From Bacteroidota bacterium (GTDB lineage Bacteria; Bacteroidota; Bacteroidia; Bacteroidales; JADFUO01), in NCBI GenBank assembly GCA_015222115.1, contig JADFUO010000159.1, positions 1-18,471 on the forward strand: a stretch of DNA of 18,471 nt. Direction: 5' to 3'. The first letter of the stretch is position 1. Each line of letters opens with the position of its first letter. Below are positions 16,040 to 18,471 of this stretch, one piece after another. The notes under the pieces were generated by a model. The model was not told where the DNA came from. It did no database searches and saw nothing but the letters and a program-made list of their open reading frames with translations. The position numbers were made by a program, and so were the translations under genes.

Positions 16040-18331
16040 ATGAAAATTAAAAATGAAATTAAAAGTAAAATTAAGAAAGAAGTTCTTAGTGGCTTGAAAA
16101 GAATGAACTGTCAGAAAGATTTCAATATTTATTTAAAAAATGATATAATAGATACTGGAGTTAAAATGAATGCAGGTTTACAAAAAATTGACATCCCCAA
16201 AAAAACAGCCTTTGTTCTTATTGATGAGGCTCCAACTTTAAACTGGGCACATCCCTGTGAACATATTTTATGTGATTCTGAAACCGGAGAAATATATAAT
16301 AGAATAAAAGCAAGCTTCCCTCCGTCAGAATTTATGAGAAATCCGGAAAGTTTTGAGGATATTCACACTCCTGTCAAAAGAAAAAATGTGTTAAAAGACA
16401 GGAAACTTTCTACTTCACCTATTCCGGCAATAACAAATGCATTAAATAATGCCAGGGGCGACAGGTATGCTATATTGTTTTCCGGTGAGTCAGACAACAG
16501 ACATGTTAATGATATGGAATTTCTTTACCGGACCCTTATTGATATTTACGGCTTTGATGCTAATAAGATCACGGTTTTAAATCATGATGGCACACTAAAT
16601 TATAATGGTGGCCCAAAACCGGTCAATAATTGGCCTGGAGATAATACGGCTTACCAGATGCCTGTTGATGATGAAGGAACAGGTGTTGCTCTTGAAAATG
16701 CCTTAGATGATCTGAAAACAGAATTAAAAAAAGATGATTTTCTGTTCATACATTCTAATAATCATGGATATGGCCCACCAGATCCATTATACCCTATAAG
16801 TGGTTTATGTGCCTATAAAAATATAGGTTGGGTTGAATATTCTTCCACTGCTTTTGGGAATAAACTTGCTGAGTTACCTGAATTTGCTGTATTAATGGTG
16901 ATGATGGAACAATGTCATTCCGGTGGATTTGAAGATGCAGTAATTGATAACAGCACTGCAAAATGGACTCATTTTTCAGCAGCATGCGAAGAAGACAGAA
17001 ATTCTAACGGAGGGGCAGATTTTGACCCGTTTGCATTGGATTGGATTGCTGCAGTAACTGGTCAATATGCTGATGGTGGCGCTCTTTCACAGGTGGTTGA
17101 TACAAATACTGACGGAAGGATTTCTGCAGCTGAAGCACATACTTACGCTGATGATGTTGTAGTTGCGCATTGGGGTTATTTGGATACACCGGTAGAAGCT
17201 GAATCACCTGCCGGGGCAGGAGATAATATTTTTCTTGGTTATCCTGCTCATGACTTATATTTACGAGATAATCTTGAAGATCATGGCCGTGAACCTCTTA
17301 TTGATGGTGGTATTTCATGCAGCCCTGATGTAATAATTTTTAATCAGGAATTACTTGATCCCGAAGCTGTTTTGGGAACTTCTTCAGCACTTGGCCAGGC
17401 GAATCTTGGTGAACCGGTGGAATTCGGACAAAACAATTACATCTATCTCAGAGTTCATAACAGAGGAAATAATGCTACCGGAGGAACAGCCAGCGTATAT
17501 TGGTCACCCCCTTCAACTTTTCCAACTCCAGCTTCATGGAATCTTGTTGATCAAATAACTATCCCATCTGTTCCTTCAAATAGTGTTAAAGTTGTTGGTC
17601 CTATGGTTTGGCCTTCAGGTGATATTCCTGCTCAGGGACATTATTGTTTTATTGCATTGATAAACAGCGGTAATGATCCTGCACCAGACCCGGCTACTAT
17701 TCTTTCGATAAATGATTTTTACAACTTCATCAGGGGAAATAATAATGCAACATGGAAAAACTTTGATGTAATAGATATGTTTGCAGGCTCAGTTAACCGT
17801 CTTGATTTCCATATACAAGGATGGTCGGGTAATAGTATTTATTCAGACCTTCAAATTGATCTGAGTTCTTTACCAGCAGGTATGGAAGTGAATTTGAAGA
17901 TATTAAAAAGATTATGTATTGAGGCTTCAACTGATGGTTTATCAAAAACTAACGAATCAACACTTTACTTTTATTATAGTGTCTTATCTGGAAGAAAATC
18001 TTATTTGCGTAATATCAAATTGAAATCAAACGATAATTGTATAGCCAAACTGGAGTTTATCTTGCCTGATTCAATACCGGATGGAGGATATGAGATATCA
18101 GTAGCACAATTAGTTGATAACCTCGAAATGGGTCGTATTACTCAATTACTCGCTGTGGGAGATCATCCATTTATAGCAAATAAAAACACAAAAGAACTGC
18201 ATAACAATAATTGCCAATGGGTAAAAAAGATGAATAGCAAAAATAAAATTGCCTACAAAGAAATCCCACGTGCCATTAAACATAATTATAATGGCTGCAG
18301 GTATTGTTTACCAGATTATGATACAGATTAA
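16040..18331 (+). CDS. clan CD (legumain/caspase-like) cysteine peptidase, multidomain
   Basis: 763 residues, start fixed by a perfect Shine-Dalgarno. Residues 1-~112 are the domain shared with the 120-residue neighbour (LNWAHPC at 67-73, ILCDSETGE at 76-84). A basic linker (113-122) follows. The catalytic domain spans ~138-410: strand RYAILFSGE, then NDMEFLYRTLIDIYGF, FLFIHSNNHGYG with the predicted catalytic His242, and MMEQCHSGGF with the predicted nucleophile Cys292. H-G and E-x-C-x-S-G are hallmarks of peptidase family C13 and relatives. DTNTDGRISAAE (354-365) is a perfect EF-hand calcium loop. Residues ~425-580 are a CARDB-like beta domain (SPDVII, YLRVHNRGN), and ~585-705 another beta-rich domain. 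The C-terminus (709-757) is Ada-like, with His721, Cys725, Cys753 and Cys756. No signal peptide or T9SS sorting domain is seen, so location is unclear. Substrate unknown; a role in regulated proteolysis or self-processing is inference. Confidence 0.85.
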   Translation: MKIKNEIKSKIKKEVLSGLKRMNCQKDFNIYLKNDIIDTGVKMNAGLQKIDIPKKTAFVLIDEAPTLNWAHPCEHILCDSETGEIYNRIKASFPPSEFMRNPESFEDIHTPVKRKNVLKDRKLSTSPIPAITNALNNARGDRYAILFSGESDNRHVNDMEFLYRTLIDIYGFDANKITVLNHDGTLNYNGGPKPVNNWPGDNTAYQMPVDDEGTGVALENALDDLKTELKKDDFLFIHSNNHGYGPPDPLYPISGLCAYKNIGWVEYSSTAFGNKLAELPEFAVLMVMMEQCHSGGFEDAVIDNSTAKWTHFSAACEEDRNSNGGADFDPFALDWIAAVTGQYADGGALSQVVDTNTDGRISAAEAHTYADDVVVAHWGYLDTPVEAESPAGAGDNIFLGYPAHDLYLRDNLEDHGREPLIDGGISCSPDVIIFNQELLDPEAVLGTSSALGQANLGEPVEFGQNNYIYLRVHNRGNNATGGTASVYWSPPSTFPTPASWNLVDQITIPSVPSNSVKVVGPMVWPSGDIPAQGHYCFIALINSGNDPAPDPATILSINDFYNFIRGNNNATWKNFDVIDMFAGSVNRLDFHIQGWSGNSIYSDLQIDLSSLPAGMEVNLKILKRLCIEASTDGLSKTNESTLYFYYSVLSGRKSYLRNIKLKSNDNCIAKLEFILPDSIPDGGYEISVAQLVDNLEMGRITQLLAVGDHPFIANKNTKELHNNNCQWVKKMNSKNKIAYKEIPRAIKHNYNGCRYCLPDYDTD

Positions 18332-18400
18332 CCCGTTTTATTCATACAAGAACATAGTGAATTGTATGAATGTGCGATGGATAGAGGGAAGCAAAACGGG
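18332..18400 (+). repeat. nested inverted repeats just after the peptidase stop
   Basis: The outer arms CCCGTTTT (18332-18339) and AAAACGGG (18393-18400) enclose a perfect 9-bp hairpin, TTCATACAA (18341-18349) with TTGTATGAA (18362-18370), loop 12 nt. The outer arm begins directly after the stop codon. No T-run follows the inner hairpin. It may end or stabilise the peptidase mRNA, or be part of a dispersed element. Confidence 0.6.
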
Positions 18401-18413
18401 AAACCCCGATTTA

Positions 18414-18463
18414 GAAATACCCAAATTTGGGGATTGAAAAGAAACCAAATTTGTTGGTATTTC
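18414..18463 (+). terminator. long 17-bp stem-loop near the window end
   Basis: GAAATACC (18414-18421) pairs with GGTATTTC (18456-18463) and CAAATTTGG (18422-18430) with CCAAATTTG (18445-18453). There is a 2-nt bulge on the right arm and a 14-nt loop. It lies 83 bp after the peptidase stop. Only a short TTCTTAA follows, so it may be a terminator or the end of an element cut by the window edge. Confidence 0.45.
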
Positions 18464-18471
18464 TTAATCGC

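Noticed and set aside
16040..18331. Secretion of the peptidase by the type IX system
   Set aside because: It has neither an N-terminal signal peptide nor a C-terminal T9SS sorting domain; the C-terminus is an Ada-like zinc module.
18371..18420. Possible group II intron 5' end (GTGCG after the peptidase gene)
   Set aside because: GTGCG alone is common, and no intron domain V or reverse transcriptase is visible before the window ends.
18249..18437. 62-residue open frame overlapping the end of the peptidase gene
   Set aside because: It lies mostly in another frame of the peptidase zinc domain, has no start signal, and its tail is the palindromic 3' region.
1..18471. tRNA genes, CRISPR arrays, insertion sequences
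   Set aside because: I saw no cloverleaf with a conserved GTTCRA arm, no regularly spaced identical repeats with unique spacers, and no transposase-like protein on either strand.

Overview
The window looks like chromosomal DNA of an AT-rich member of the Bacteroidota, probably an uncultured Bacteroidia-type lineage. The evidence is a secreted protein with a type IX secretion (T9SS) sorting domain, a TamB-like protein with a lysine-rich tail, a BatA-type membrane protein, a topoisomerase IV A subunit of the Bacteroidota type, starts mostly without Shine-Dalgarno sequences, and promoter-like TAnnTTTG boxes. I see no tRNA, rRNA, CRISPR array or recognisable transposase.

Left and middle (1-13785) is mostly a housekeeping and envelope region. 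On the minus strand are a small exported protein built on three YIDDIPFDT repeats (37-435), a T9SS-exported fibronectin III protein (694-2055) and a 1499-residue TamB-like envelope protein (2247-6746). Only 13 bp away, divergent, is tsaD (6760-7779), for tRNA t6A modification. Its 3' end overlaps a convergent lipoprotein gene (7760-8635). Then come parC (8848-11553) and a BatA/VWA membrane protein (11719-13785), both minus strand.

Right part (13786-18471) is more accessory-like. It holds a 509-bp gene-poor stretch with 7-bp-periodic repeats, an MBL-fold hydrolase (14295-15134), a 120-residue protein (15284-15646), a palindrome-rich spacer, and a 763-residue caspase/legumain-like (clan CD) cysteine peptidase (16040-18331). 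The peptidase is followed by a strongly structured 3' region.

The best candidate for an undescribed system is the pair 15284-15646 and 16040-18331. The small protein is a free-standing copy of the N-terminal ~110 residues of the peptidase; both carry LNW(G/A)HxC followed by ILxDSxT. A detached prodomain-like protein beside a protease with the same domain suggests an inhibitor, chaperone or docking partner. The peptidase also has a canonical EF-hand loop, a CARDB-like beta region, a C-terminal Ada-like H-C-C-C zinc site and no signal peptide. It is preceded by a perfect AGGAGGT Shine-Dalgarno, which is unusual in this phylum.

A second theme is intergenic structure. Degenerate tandem 7-mers occur in three separate intergenic regions, a ~94-bp nested hairpin lies at 2133-2226, and several GC-rich palindromes stand out in AT-rich spacers. 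These look like dispersed repeat families.
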